The translations under genes were made by a program, and so were the position numbers. Below are positions 28,378 through 35,954 of a stretch of 64,000 nucleotides of DNA, one piece after another. Source of the DNA: Sphingobium vermicomposti (GTDB taxonomy: Bacteria; Pseudomonadota; Alphaproteobacteria; Sphingomonadales; Sphingomonadaceae); assembly GCF_011762025.1 (NCBI RefSeq), contig NZ_JAASQR010000002.1, forward strand, positions 806,001-870,000. Reading direction: 5' to 3'. The notes beneath the pieces were generated by a model. That model was not told the DNA's origin. It did no database searches and saw only the letters and a program-made list of their open reading frames with translations. Within the stretch, counting starts at the first letter, position 1. Every line of letters starts with the position of its first letter.

Positions 28378-29151
28378 ATGATCGACACTATCATTGCCCA
28401 TTTTGGGGAAATCCTGCCTTTCATCCTGATCGGCTTTGGCGCGCAGATGATCGACGGGGCATTGGGCATGGCCTATGGCGTGATTTCGAGCACGCTGCTG
28501 CTGGCGCTGGGGGTGCCACCCAGCAGGGCGTCGGCCAGCGTGCACGCTGCGGAAACCTTCACGACCGGCGTTTCCGCGCTTAGCCACATCGCGCATCGCA
28601 ACGTCGATTGGCGGTTGTTCGCGCGCCTGATCATCCCCGGCGTGATCGGCGGTGTAGCGGGTGCATATCTACTGTCGAACATAGATGGTTCGGTCATCAA
28701 GCCGTTCGTCCAGGCCTATCTGGCGGCAATTGGCATTTATCTGGTCTGGCGGGGCTTTCACTTTCCGCCGCATGCGCGCGATCCCAAATGGGTCGCACCT
28801 TTGGGCCTGGCGGGCGGGTTCATGGATGCGACGGGCGGCGGCGGCTGGGGGCCGATCGTCACGTCGAACCTGTTGATCCAGGGGGCCAGCCCGCGTCACA
28901 CCATCGGCACGGTCAACACCGTCGAATTTGTTCTGACATTGGCGATCAGCATCACATTCCTGCTTCATCTGGGGTGGGAAGCGTTCACCACCTATACGAC
29001 GGGCCTGTTGATCGGCGGCGTGATAGCGGCACCTTTCGGAGCGATGCTGGCACGCCATGTCGCGCCCCGCGTCCTGTTCGTCGGTGTCGGAACCATCCTG
29101 ATGCTGACGTCGCTGTTCGGCCTGGTCAAATGGCTTGGATATATCGGCTGA
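28378..29151 (+). CDS. TSUP family permease (TauE/SafE-like)
   Basis: The 257-residue, about eight-segment membrane protein is of the TauE/SafE (TSUP) family. Features are FGAQMIDGALGMAYGVISST in the first half and the repeated GLAGGFMDATGGGGWGPIVT in the second half, the two-fold repeat expected of the family. Members move sulfite, sulfoacetate or related organosulphur anions; the adjacency to cysE, in the opposite direction across about 160 bp, suggests a sulphur compound. The ATG at 28378 directly precedes the first hydrophobic segment. Confidence 0.88.
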   Translation: MIDTIIAHFGEILPFILIGFGAQMIDGALGMAYGVISSTLLLALGVPPSRASASVHAAETFTTGVSALSHIAHRNVDWRLFARLIIPGVIGGVAGAYLLSNIDGSVIKPFVQAYLAAIGIYLVWRGFHFPPHARDPKWVAPLGLAGGFMDATGGGGWGPIVTSNLLIQGASPRHTIGTVNTVEFVLTLAISITFLLHLGWEAFTTYTTGLLIGGVIAAPFGAMLARHVAPRVLFVGVGTILMLTSLFGLVKWLGYIG

Positions 29152-29190
29152 CACTCTTATATCCGCCATTCTCATTGAGAAAGGCGATCA

Positions 29191-30120
29191 ATGTCGAACT
29201 ACATGCCAACACTCAAACAGCTGCAATATCTGGTTGCGCTGAAAGAGCATGGGCATTTCGGCAAGGCAGCCGAAAGCTGTTACGTGACCCAATCCACCCT
29301 GTCGGCGGGCATCAGGGAGCTGGAATCGCTGATCGGCGTGACATTAGTCGAGCGGACCCGCCGGGTTGTGCGCTTCACGGCGCTAGGCGATCGCATCGTC
29401 GATAAGGCCCATCGGGTTTTGCGGGAGGCCGAGGAATTGGCCGGCATTGCCGAAGCGTCGGGCAAGCCGCTGACTGGCGAGCTTCGGATGAGCGTCATTC
29501 CGACCATCGCCCCCTTCCTTCTGCCGTGGCTGTTGCCACGACTGCGGGCGGATCGGCCCGAATTGAAACTTTATCTGCGTGAGGAAACGTCGCAAACCGC
29601 CATCGAATCGCTGCGTCACGGCAATGTCGATTGCGTGTTGCTGGCACTGCCCTTTCCCACGGGAGAGCTGGACAGCGAGATGTTGTTCCAGGACCGGCTC
29701 TATGTCGCATTTCCCCATGACGACCCGCGCGATCCGCCCGAATGGATAGCGCCGGAGATGATCGACGAGACCAAGCTGCTGCTGCTGGAAGACGGGCATT
29801 GCCTGAAGGATCATGCGCTGGCGGCATGTAGTCGGCCCGAAATCCGCGCGAACGCCACGATGATGGGCACTTCGCTGCATACGTTGGTGCAGATGGTCGA
29901 CAATGGCCTGGGCGTGACGATCATGCCCGAAATGGCGATAACCGGCGGAATATTGGAACATACCCGGATCACGGCGCGCCCGCTCCGGTCGGAACGATCC
30001 CACCGGGACATCGCGCTGGTGTGGCGGAAGAACAGCCCGCGCGAAAAGGAGTTTCAGTTGCTGGCGGAGTTGCTGCGGGAGGCAGCGGAGCTTCCGCCGC
30101 TGAAAGCTGAGGCGGCGTGA
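29191..30120 (+). CDS. oxyR: LysR-type peroxide regulator OxyR
   Basis: The 309-residue LysR-family protein starts with the winged HTH LKQLQYLVALKEHGHFGKAA followed by CYVTQSTLSAGIRELE. The redox pair of OxyR is present in LLEDGHCLKDHALAAC, which matches the H2O2-sensing Cys199 and Cys208 of E. coli OxyR in spacing. It should activate peroxide-defence genes after disulphide formation. No catalase or peroxidase gene is adjacent. It is 39 bp downstream of the permease gene. Its ATG at 29191 is followed by a second in-frame ATG four codons on. Confidence 0.92.
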   Translation: MSNYMPTLKQLQYLVALKEHGHFGKAAESCYVTQSTLSAGIRELESLIGVTLVERTRRVVRFTALGDRIVDKAHRVLREAEELAGIAEASGKPLTGELRMSVIPTIAPFLLPWLLPRLRADRPELKLYLREETSQTAIESLRHGNVDCVLLALPFPTGELDSEMLFQDRLYVAFPHDDPRDPPEWIAPEMIDETKLLLLEDGHCLKDHALAACSRPEIRANATMMGTSLHTLVQMVDNGLGVTIMPEMAITGGILEHTRITARPLRSERSHRDIALVWRKNSPREKEFQLLAELLREAAELPPLKAEAA

Positions 30121-30290
30121 TGGAAAAGCACTCAAGGTCGCCATCACCGCAGCAATGCGAAAACTCCTCATCATCGCAAATGCCATCATACAGCAAAATC
30201 GACCTTGGAGCACTTGACGCCCAAAACGGTTGCTGAGCGCCTGCTGCAATCCGGCAGTCGAAAGGCTTTCTCTTCCTTCTGCCCCATGGT

Positions 30291-30332
30291 GCCGGAAGAA
30301 GTAGAGCCCTTCGACAGGCTCAGGGCGAACGG
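30291..30332. repeat. intergenic palindromic element, family A, copy 2
   Basis: Reversed relative to copy 1, it contains GGAAGAAGTAGAGCCCTTCG, ACAGGCTCAGGG and ends CGAACGG. It lies between the ends of oxyR and moaE. The rest of the 242-bp gap 30121-30362 shows nothing I can interpret. Confidence 0.8.
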
Positions 30333-30362
30333 GACAGTGATTTCGATTTAACGCTCGTTGCT

Positions 30363-30806
30363 TTAACTGAGCCAGTCCCGCGCCTTTGCCTCGTCCTCGG
30401 CGCGGGCATCGACCCATCGTGCTTCACCGTCGCTGAAATGCTCCTTCTTCCAGAAGGGGGCATGCGATTTGAGCCAGTCGATCAGGAAGGCGCAGCTTTC
30501 CAGCGCGGCGGTGCGATGGCGGGAGGCGGTGCCGACAAACACGATGCGGTCCCCCGGCTCCAGCCGCCCGAAGCGATGAATGACCCGCACGCCAAGCAGT
30601 GGCCAGCGCGTCATGGCGTCTTCGACGATCCGTTCGACCTGAGCGAGGGTCATGGCGGGATAATGTTGAAGCTCAAGCGCGATCAGGCCGTCATCGCCCC
30701 GCACGACGCCGGTGAAGCTGGCGACGCCGCCGCCGCCGCAGTTTTCCAGCGCCGCAAGTTCGGTCGCGGTGTCGAAATCCCCAGTCTGGATGGAAACCTG
30801 TGTCAT
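30363..30806 (-). CDS. moaE: molybdopterin synthase catalytic subunit
   Basis: The 147-residue protein is the large subunit of molybdopterin synthase, which adds the dithiolene sulphurs to precursor Z. Motifs are GGVASFTGVVRGDDG near the N-terminus, HRFGRLEPGDRIVFVGTAS with the following Arg pair, and the active-site Lys in PFWKKEHF. Its ATG overlaps the moaD stop (ATGA), giving tight pairing of the two subunits. Confidence 0.95.
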   Translation of the reverse strand: MTQVSIQTGDFDTATELAALENCGGGGVASFTGVVRGDDGLIALELQHYPAMTLAQVERIVEDAMTRWPLLGVRVIHRFGRLEPGDRIVFVGTASRHRTAALESCAFLIDWLKSHAPFWKKEHFSDGEARWVDARAEDEAKARDWLS

Positions 30807-31063
30807 CCGCCCGTCACTGGCGGAAAAATCGCCAGTTCCCGCGCGGTGCCGATGGGGGTGTCGAGCGGCACGAAATGCTGATCCAGCGCGGCGCGGAGCC
30901 GGTCGGGATCGCCGAGCGCCTGGGCATAGCCGCCCCCGCGCGCCGCGAGCATGGCGATCAAATCCGCTATCGGCATGTCCGCCGATGGCCGCTCAACCTG
31001 CTCCTCATCCCGACCGATGGCTTCGCGCACCCAGGCGAAATAGAGGATGTTGAGCGGTGCCAT
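30803..31063 (-). CDS. moaD: molybdopterin synthase sulphur carrier subunit
   Basis: The 86-residue ubiquitin-fold sulphur carrier ends in the diagnostic Gly-Gly (FPPVTGG), whose C-terminus becomes the thiocarboxylate used by MoaE. The N-terminus MAPLNILYFAWVREAIG is typical. ATG 31063 is two bases after the pgsA stop; the frame remains open upstream into pgsA but that part is not coding in this frame. The order is pgsA-moaD-moaE. Confidence 0.95.
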   Translation of the reverse strand: MAPLNILYFAWVREAIGRDEEQVERPSADMPIADLIAMLAARGGGYAQALGDPDRLRAALDQHFVPLDTPIGTARELAIFPPVTGG

Positions 31064-31065
31064 CG

Positions 31066-31629
31066 TCAATCCATATGCTTGATGCCGACGCGCAGATAAT
31101 CCCATCCTGTCACCAGTGTCAGGATCGCCGCCGCCCATAGGGTTGCAATCCCCACCATCTGCACGAACGGGAATTGGGGCACGGCTCCGGCCAAAATCAA
31201 AGCGCCCAATGCGATAAGCTGAAACGCCGTTTTCCATTTGGCCAGGCGTGACACCGGCACCGACACCTGCAACCCGGCGAGAAATTCCCGCAGGCCCGAC
31301 ACCGCGATTTCCCGCAGCAGGATGATCATGGCCGCGGCGATATGGATGCCGGCAATGTCCCGTGTCGCCGCCAGCATCAGGATGACTGCGCCGACCATGA
31401 TCTTGTCCGCGATGGGATCAAGGAAGATCCCCAACCGGGAAACCGCCCCCTGAGCGCGGGCCAGATATCCGTCGAAATAATCGGTGATGCCCATCAGGCA
31501 GTAAAGCGCGAAGGCAAAGGCATAGCCCGTGGTCCAGCGCGCGCCCAGTTCAGCGGGCCACAGCAGGGCGACCAGCAAGGGGACTGTCAGGATGCGCGAA
31601 AGCGTCAGCAAATTGGGCAGCGTCAGCAT
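31066..31629 (-). CDS. pgsA: CDP-diacylglycerol-glycerol-3-phosphate 3-phosphatidyltransferase
   Basis: The 187-residue integral membrane enzyme makes phosphatidylglycerol phosphate. The CDP-alcohol phosphatidyltransferase signature is complete: DGYLARAQ followed by GIFLDPIADK, giving DG-x2-AR-x8-G-x3-D-x3-D. The N-terminal MLTLPNLLTLSRILTVP is characteristic of PgsA. ATG 31629 is chosen on this basis; the longer frame to 31779 would run into the divergent permease. It lies 145 bp from a divergent LplT-like gene, also linked to phospholipids, and leads the moaD-moaE genes. Confidence 0.92.
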   Translation of the reverse strand: MLTLPNLLTLSRILTVPLLVALLWPAELGARWTTGYAFAFALYCLMGITDYFDGYLARAQGAVSRLGIFLDPIADKIMVGAVILMLAATRDIAGIHIAAAMIILLREIAVSGLREFLAGLQVSVPVSRLAKWKTAFQLIALGALILAGAVPQFPFVQMVGIATLWAAAILTLVTGWDYLRVGIKHMD

Positions 31630-31773
31630 GGGCGCGAACTGCCACAGTCCGCGCCCGCGCACAAGCGAAGCTGTCATCGGCATACGCCAAAGCGGCATGA
31701 TGGGTTGGACAGACCCGACGGCAGAGGCTAGACCCCGCTCCGCTCCTCCACAGCGAAGAAGACCCCCTGGCCT

Positions 31774-33069
31774 ATGCAAGCCTCTCTCAGGCTCCTCAGA
31801 AAGCGACGTTTTCTGCCGCTTTTTGTCACTCAGCTCTTGGGTGCCTTCAACGACAATCTGTTCAAGAACGCGATGGTGCTGTTCGTCGTTTACAGCGTGT
31901 ATAATGACGAACGGTCGGAAACCTGGTTCAGCGCACTAGCCACCGGCGTGTTCATTTTGCCATTTTTTCTGCTGTCCGCGCTGTCGGGTCAGCTGGCGGA
32001 CCAGCGCGACAAGGCGAAGATCATCCGTTACGTCAAGGCGGCGGAAATCGCGATCATGCTGGTCGGTGCGGTGGGGCTGGCCCTGATCTGGAGCGGCATC
32101 GCCGTCCATATTGTCGCGATTCCGCTGTTGCTGGTGGCGCTGTTCGCGATGGGGGTCCATTCCACATTTTTCGGCCCGATCAAATATGCGATCCTGCCGC
32201 AGCATTTGCGCGACGACGAAGTGCTGGGTGGGACCGGCCTGGTGGAAGCGGGGACCTATATAGCCATCCTTGCGGGCACCATATTGGCGGGGATCATCCC
32301 GGTCGAGGTCGCGGCCATCGCCATCGTCGTCACGGCGGTGGTCGGCTATGTCGCCGGGCGCGAAGTCCCGCCCGCCCCGTCCCTGCTGGAAGAACAGCCG
32401 ATCGATTTTCATGTCATCCGGTCGGCAGTGACTCTGGTCCGCGGCACCATGCACATCCCGCGCCTGTTCCTGGCGATCATGGCCATCAGCTTTTTCTGGT
32501 CGGTGGGATCGGTGCTGTTCATCCAGTTTCCTCCGCTGGTCAAGAATGTGCTGTTCGCCGACAAGCCGGTCGCAAGCCTGTTCCTGGCGATTTTTTCCAT
32601 CGGCATCGCGATCGGCTCCATCGCCATAAACCGGCTGCTGAAAGGCCAGGTGTCGGCCCGCTATGCGCCTGCGTCCGTCATCGGCATGGGCCTGTGCATC
32701 GTCGCCTTTCACATCGTGTGCGCCATGTGGGAGCCAGGATCGGGTGGCGAGATGCTGTCGTTGGGCGGATTTCTGGCGCATCCGCTGGCGCTCGCTCTGT
32801 CGGCTTGCCTGCTGGGCGTGGCGACTTTTGGCGGCATGTTCGTGGTGCCGCTTTACGCCTTCCTCACCACGACGGTGGAAAAATGCGAGGCGGCGCGCAC
32901 CGTGGCAGCGAATAATATCGTGAATTCCGGCGCGATGGTGACCGGATCGCTGATCGCGATCGGGCTGAGCATCGCGGGGATTTCGGTGGTGAACCAGTTG
33001 CTGCTGGTGGCGCTGCTGTGCCTGCCCTGCGCGTGGCTGGCGTGGCGGCTGCACAAGGCGTGCGACTGA
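31774..33069 (+). CDS. LplT-like lysophospholipid/MFS transporter
   Basis: The 431-residue, twelve-segment MFS protein has features of the lysophospholipid transporter LplT. They are VTQLLGAFNDNLFKNAMVLF at the first helix, and THSTFF-like VHSTFFGPIKYAILPQHL after helix 4. In E. coli LplT flips lysophospholipids inward for re-acylation by Aas. Here no aas acyltransferase gene is adjacent, so either it is encoded elsewhere or the role differs. The ATG at 31774 is divergent from pgsA. Confidence 0.82.
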   Translation: MQASLRLLRKRRFLPLFVTQLLGAFNDNLFKNAMVLFVVYSVYNDERSETWFSALATGVFILPFFLLSALSGQLADQRDKAKIIRYVKAAEIAIMLVGAVGLALIWSGIAVHIVAIPLLLVALFAMGVHSTFFGPIKYAILPQHLRDDEVLGGTGLVEAGTYIAILAGTILAGIIPVEVAAIAIVVTAVVGYVAGREVPPAPSLLEEQPIDFHVIRSAVTLVRGTMHIPRLFLAIMAISFFWSVGSVLFIQFPPLVKNVLFADKPVASLFLAIFSIGIAIGSIAINRLLKGQVSARYAPASVIGMGLCIVAFHIVCAMWEPGSGGEMLSLGGFLAHPLALALSACLLGVATFGGMFVVPLYAFLTTTVEKCEAARTVAANNIVNSGAMVTGSLIAIGLSIAGISVVNQLLLVALLCLPCAWLAWRLHKACD

Positions 33070-33078
33070 TCGCCCCCT

Positions 33079-33273
33079 TCAGTAAATGAAGCTGTAGAAA
33101 GCCGTGAAAAACGCGCTGAAGCTGAGCAGGAACAGCTTCCAGTCCCCATCGTCGGACGCGGGCGCGCTGTCCTTGCCCTTCGCATCCGCCGGTTCCAGCA
33201 CATGGGCAGGCAGTTGCTGGCGGAAAGGATGCCGCGCGGTTTCCGTCGTCAGGGCCAGAGATCGGTTTCTCAT
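33079..33273 (-). CDS. small single-TM hypothetical protein
   Basis: A 64-residue frame starting MRNRSLALTTETARHPFRQQ has a charged linker and a C-terminal hydrophobic end, KLFLLSFSAFFTAFYSFIY, that looks like one membrane anchor. Small proteins of this shape occur in sphingomonads as I recall, but I cannot name a family. The ATG at 33273 lacks a clear ribosome site. It is convergent with the LplT-like gene, ending nine bases from it. Confidence 0.5.
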   Translation of the reverse strand: MRNRSLALTTETARHPFRQQLPAHVLEPADAKGKDSAPASDDGDWKLFLLSFSAFFTAFYSFIY

Positions 33274-33380
33274 AAGCCCAGTTAACGCTTTCTTTACCTT
33301 TTGGACCATCCACAATCGTGGTTAATCAAATTTCGTGCCGCGTCAGGACACTCTTGACCGTATCAATCTGACAATACAGC

Positions 33381-35456
33381 ATGACCGGACCGATGAAAAA
33401 TCCCCTGCCCGCTCCCCCGCCCGACTCCGATCCAGCGCCCGAATTCGGCGCAGGACCGCCCAGCGCCTTTGCGCCGGCCACGCCGTGGCGCAGGCGGCTG
33501 CATATCGCGGGGTGGATCGTCGCGGGCCTGCTGGCGCTGTTGATGATCATGATGGCATGGCTGGCGGTCACGGCACCGCTGTCCCGGTCGCTCAAGCCGA
33601 TCGCGCCGCCCAGCATCAGTTTGATGTCGGCGGATGGCCATTTGATCGCTCGCCGAGGCGCGGTGATCGACAGGCCGGTTGCGATGGCCGACCTGCCCAA
33701 GCATGTGCCGCAAGCGTTCATGGCCATAGAGGATCGCCGATTCTACAGCCATTGGGGCATCGATCCGCGCGGCATCGCCAGGGCGGCCTGGCATAACCTC
33801 TGGTCGGACGGATCTTCGCAAGGGGGCAGCACGATCACGCAGCAGCTGGCGAAGGGGGTGTTTCTTTCCAGCGACCGCACCTTCGGCCGCAAGGCGCGCG
33901 AGGCCCTGATCGCCTTTTGGCTGGAGGCGTGGCTGACGAAGGACCAGATATTTGAGCGCTATCTGTCGAACGTCTATTTCGGGGATAATGTCTATGGGCT
34001 GCGGGCGGCGTCGCTGCATTATTTCAGCCGCCAGCCCGAACGATTGACGATCCCCCAGGCGGCGATGTTGGCGGGGTTGTTGAAGGCACCCTCGCGGCTC
34101 GCCCCGACCAGCAATCTGGCCGGTGCCCGCGCGCGGGCGGCGCTGGTGACGCAGGCGATGGTGGAAGCGGGATATATCACCAGGGCGCAACGCAACGGCC
34201 TGCGCCCGGCGCGGCTGGACGTGCGGGAAACGGCTGACCCGACCACCGGCACCTACTTCGCCGACTGGGTCCTGCCCGACGCGCGGGATCGTGCGGGGGC
34301 GGTATATGGCGCGCAGACGATCAGGACGACGCTGGACTGGCGCATACAAAGGCTGGCCGAAGCCGCCATCCGCCGCGCTCCGCTGGGCAAGGCGGAAGCG
34401 GCGCTGGTCGCGATGAAGCCCGATGGCAGCGTGGTCGCGATGGTCGGCGGGAAAAATTACGGCAAGAGCAGCTTCAACCGCGCGGTGCAGGCGAAGCGAC
34501 AACCCGGATCGACCTTCAAGCTGTTCGTCTATCTCGCCGCCTTCCGCGCGGGCATGACGCCGGAGGACATGATCGACGACACGCCGATCACCACCGGCAG
34601 CTATCGCCCCGCCAATCACGGCGGCAAATATCGTGGCAAGATAACATTGCGGCAAGCTTTCGCCGCGTCCAGCAATGTCGCGGCGGTGCGGCTGACCCAG
34701 AAGGTCGGCGTGGACAATGTCATACAGGTGGCGCGGGATCTGGGCATCACCGCGCCGCTGACCGAGGATCTGAGCCTGGCGCTGGGGACATCGGAAATTC
34801 CGCTGGTTGAACTGGCCGAAGCCTATGCGGCGGTCGCGGCTGGGGCCTATCCGGTGCTGGCCCATGGCCTGCCGCCGGAGGAACGGGGCTGGTTCGACCG
34901 GCTGATGGCCCGCCAGCGCCATTTCAGCGACGATCATCTGGAAATGATCCGCGACCTTCTGTCCTCCGCAGCGAACCGGGGCACCGGCAGCGCAGCGGCG
35001 TTGCGCACCAGCACGTTCGGCAAGACCGGGACGACCCAGGACAGCCGCGATGCCATTTTCGTGGGCTATGCTGGCGGGCTGGTGACGGCGGTGTGGATCG
35101 GGAATGATGACAACAGCCCCCTGCCCGGCGGCGCGGCTGGCGGCGGAATCCCGGCGCGCATCTGGCGCGACTTCATGGGCCGCGCGATCAACGAACCTGT
35201 CGAAGCAACTGAAGAGGAGCAGGACAGCGACCTGGTCAACGCCATCGCCAATGTGACGGTCGAAGCGGGTCTGGGCAACATGACGCTGGATATCGACCCG
35301 GATGGCGTGTCGGTGAATCTGGGCCCCAATCAATTGCGACTGCCGATCGGTTCGCCACCGGGAGCGCCGGTTGCATCCGGTCAGGCTCCCGCGCAGGGGA
35401 CGCCACCGCCGCGCATAATGGCCCCGCCACCCATCGAGGAAAATGGCACGCCATAG
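33381..35456 (+). CDS. penicillin-binding protein 1A-type peptidoglycan synthase
   Basis: The 691-residue class A PBP has a cytoplasmic Pro-rich N-terminus, one transmembrane segment (about 41-63), a GT51 glycosyltransferase domain with the catalytic EDRRFYSHWGID and GGSTITQQLAKG, and a transpeptidase domain with the active Ser of PGSTFKLF, the SSNVA motif and KTGTT. It polymerises and crosslinks peptidoglycan in the periplasm. The C-terminus ends in a Pro- and Gly-rich tail. Length and domain order fit PBP1A/PbpC-type; there is no PbpC C-terminal domain. An IscU-like gene follows after 66 bp. Confidence 0.92.
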   Translation: MTGPMKNPLPAPPPDSDPAPEFGAGPPSAFAPATPWRRRLHIAGWIVAGLLALLMIMMAWLAVTAPLSRSLKPIAPPSISLMSADGHLIARRGAVIDRPVAMADLPKHVPQAFMAIEDRRFYSHWGIDPRGIARAAWHNLWSDGSSQGGSTITQQLAKGVFLSSDRTFGRKAREALIAFWLEAWLTKDQIFERYLSNVYFGDNVYGLRAASLHYFSRQPERLTIPQAAMLAGLLKAPSRLAPTSNLAGARARAALVTQAMVEAGYITRAQRNGLRPARLDVRETADPTTGTYFADWVLPDARDRAGAVYGAQTIRTTLDWRIQRLAEAAIRRAPLGKAEAALVAMKPDGSVVAMVGGKNYGKSSFNRAVQAKRQPGSTFKLFVYLAAFRAGMTPEDMIDDTPITTGSYRPANHGGKYRGKITLRQAFAASSNVAAVRLTQKVGVDNVIQVARDLGITAPLTEDLSLALGTSEIPLVELAEAYAAVAAGAYPVLAHGLPPEERGWFDRLMARQRHFSDDHLEMIRDLLSSAANRGTGSAAALRTSTFGKTGTTQDSRDAIFVGYAGGLVTAVWIGNDDNSPLPGGAAGGGIPARIWRDFMGRAINEPVEATEEEQDSDLVNAIANVTVEAGLGNMTLDIDPDGVSVNLGPNQLRLPIGSPPGAPVASGQAPAQGTPPPRIMAPPPIEENGTP

Positions 35457-35522
35457 ACACCCGAAGGATTATCGGCGGGGGAAGGCAGAAGCAGCCTTCC
35501 GCCAACCGCCAAGCTATCCTAC

Positions 35523-35954
35523 ATGGGCGAGATGAACGCCCCCCTTTACAACAAGGATATATTGCGGCTGGCCGCCAGCATCCCGCATCATCAGCGGCTG
35601 GCCGACCCGCAGGCGACCGTCGAAAAGCGGTCGCCGACCTGTGGGTCGCGGGTCACGGCTGACGTGCGCATGGAGGCTGGCAGGGTCGCTGACCTCGGCC
35701 TGGACGTGAAGGCATGCGCCCTGGGACAGGCTTCAGCCGCATTGATGGCGGCACAGGCGATTGGCATGTCCGCAGAAGAGCTGACCGAGGCGCGCGACAA
35801 GCTGACCGATTATCTGTCGGGACGCAGCGACAATCTGGATTTCTGGCCCGGCCTGGCGGTTCTGGCCCCGGCGCGCGGCTATCCGGCGCGGCATGCGTCG
35901 ATCCGGCTGGGGTTTGAGGCGATTGCCGAGGCGGCACGGATGGCCGACGCCTGA
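35523..35954 (+). CDS. IscU/NifU-like iron-sulphur scaffold, two-cysteine variant
   Basis: The 143-residue protein aligns with the N-terminal IscU/NifU scaffold domain. Two of the three cluster-binding cysteines are visible, in SPTCGSRVTAD and KACALGQASAALM. The third, expected near the C-terminus in a HCSI-like context, is replaced by RHASIRLGFEAI. So cluster assembly as in IscU is uncertain. No cysteine desulphurase or other isc/suf gene adjoins. ATG 35523 lacks a clear ribosome site; ATG 35532 (MNAPLYNKDIL) is an alternative. The stop overlaps the antiporter start (TGATG). Confidence 0.8.
   Translation: MGEMNAPLYNKDILRLAASIPHHQRLADPQATVEKRSPTCGSRVTADVRMEAGRVADLGLDVKACALGQASAALMAAQAIGMSAEELTEARDKLTDYLSGRSDNLDFWPGLAVLAPARGYPARHASIRLGFEAIAEAARMADA

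Noticed and set aside
33363-35333. 656-residue open frame antisense to the PBP gene
   Set aside because: Composition is rich in Arg, Gly and His with no recognisable domain, while the sense frame has all PBP motifs. Long antisense frames are expected at this GC content.
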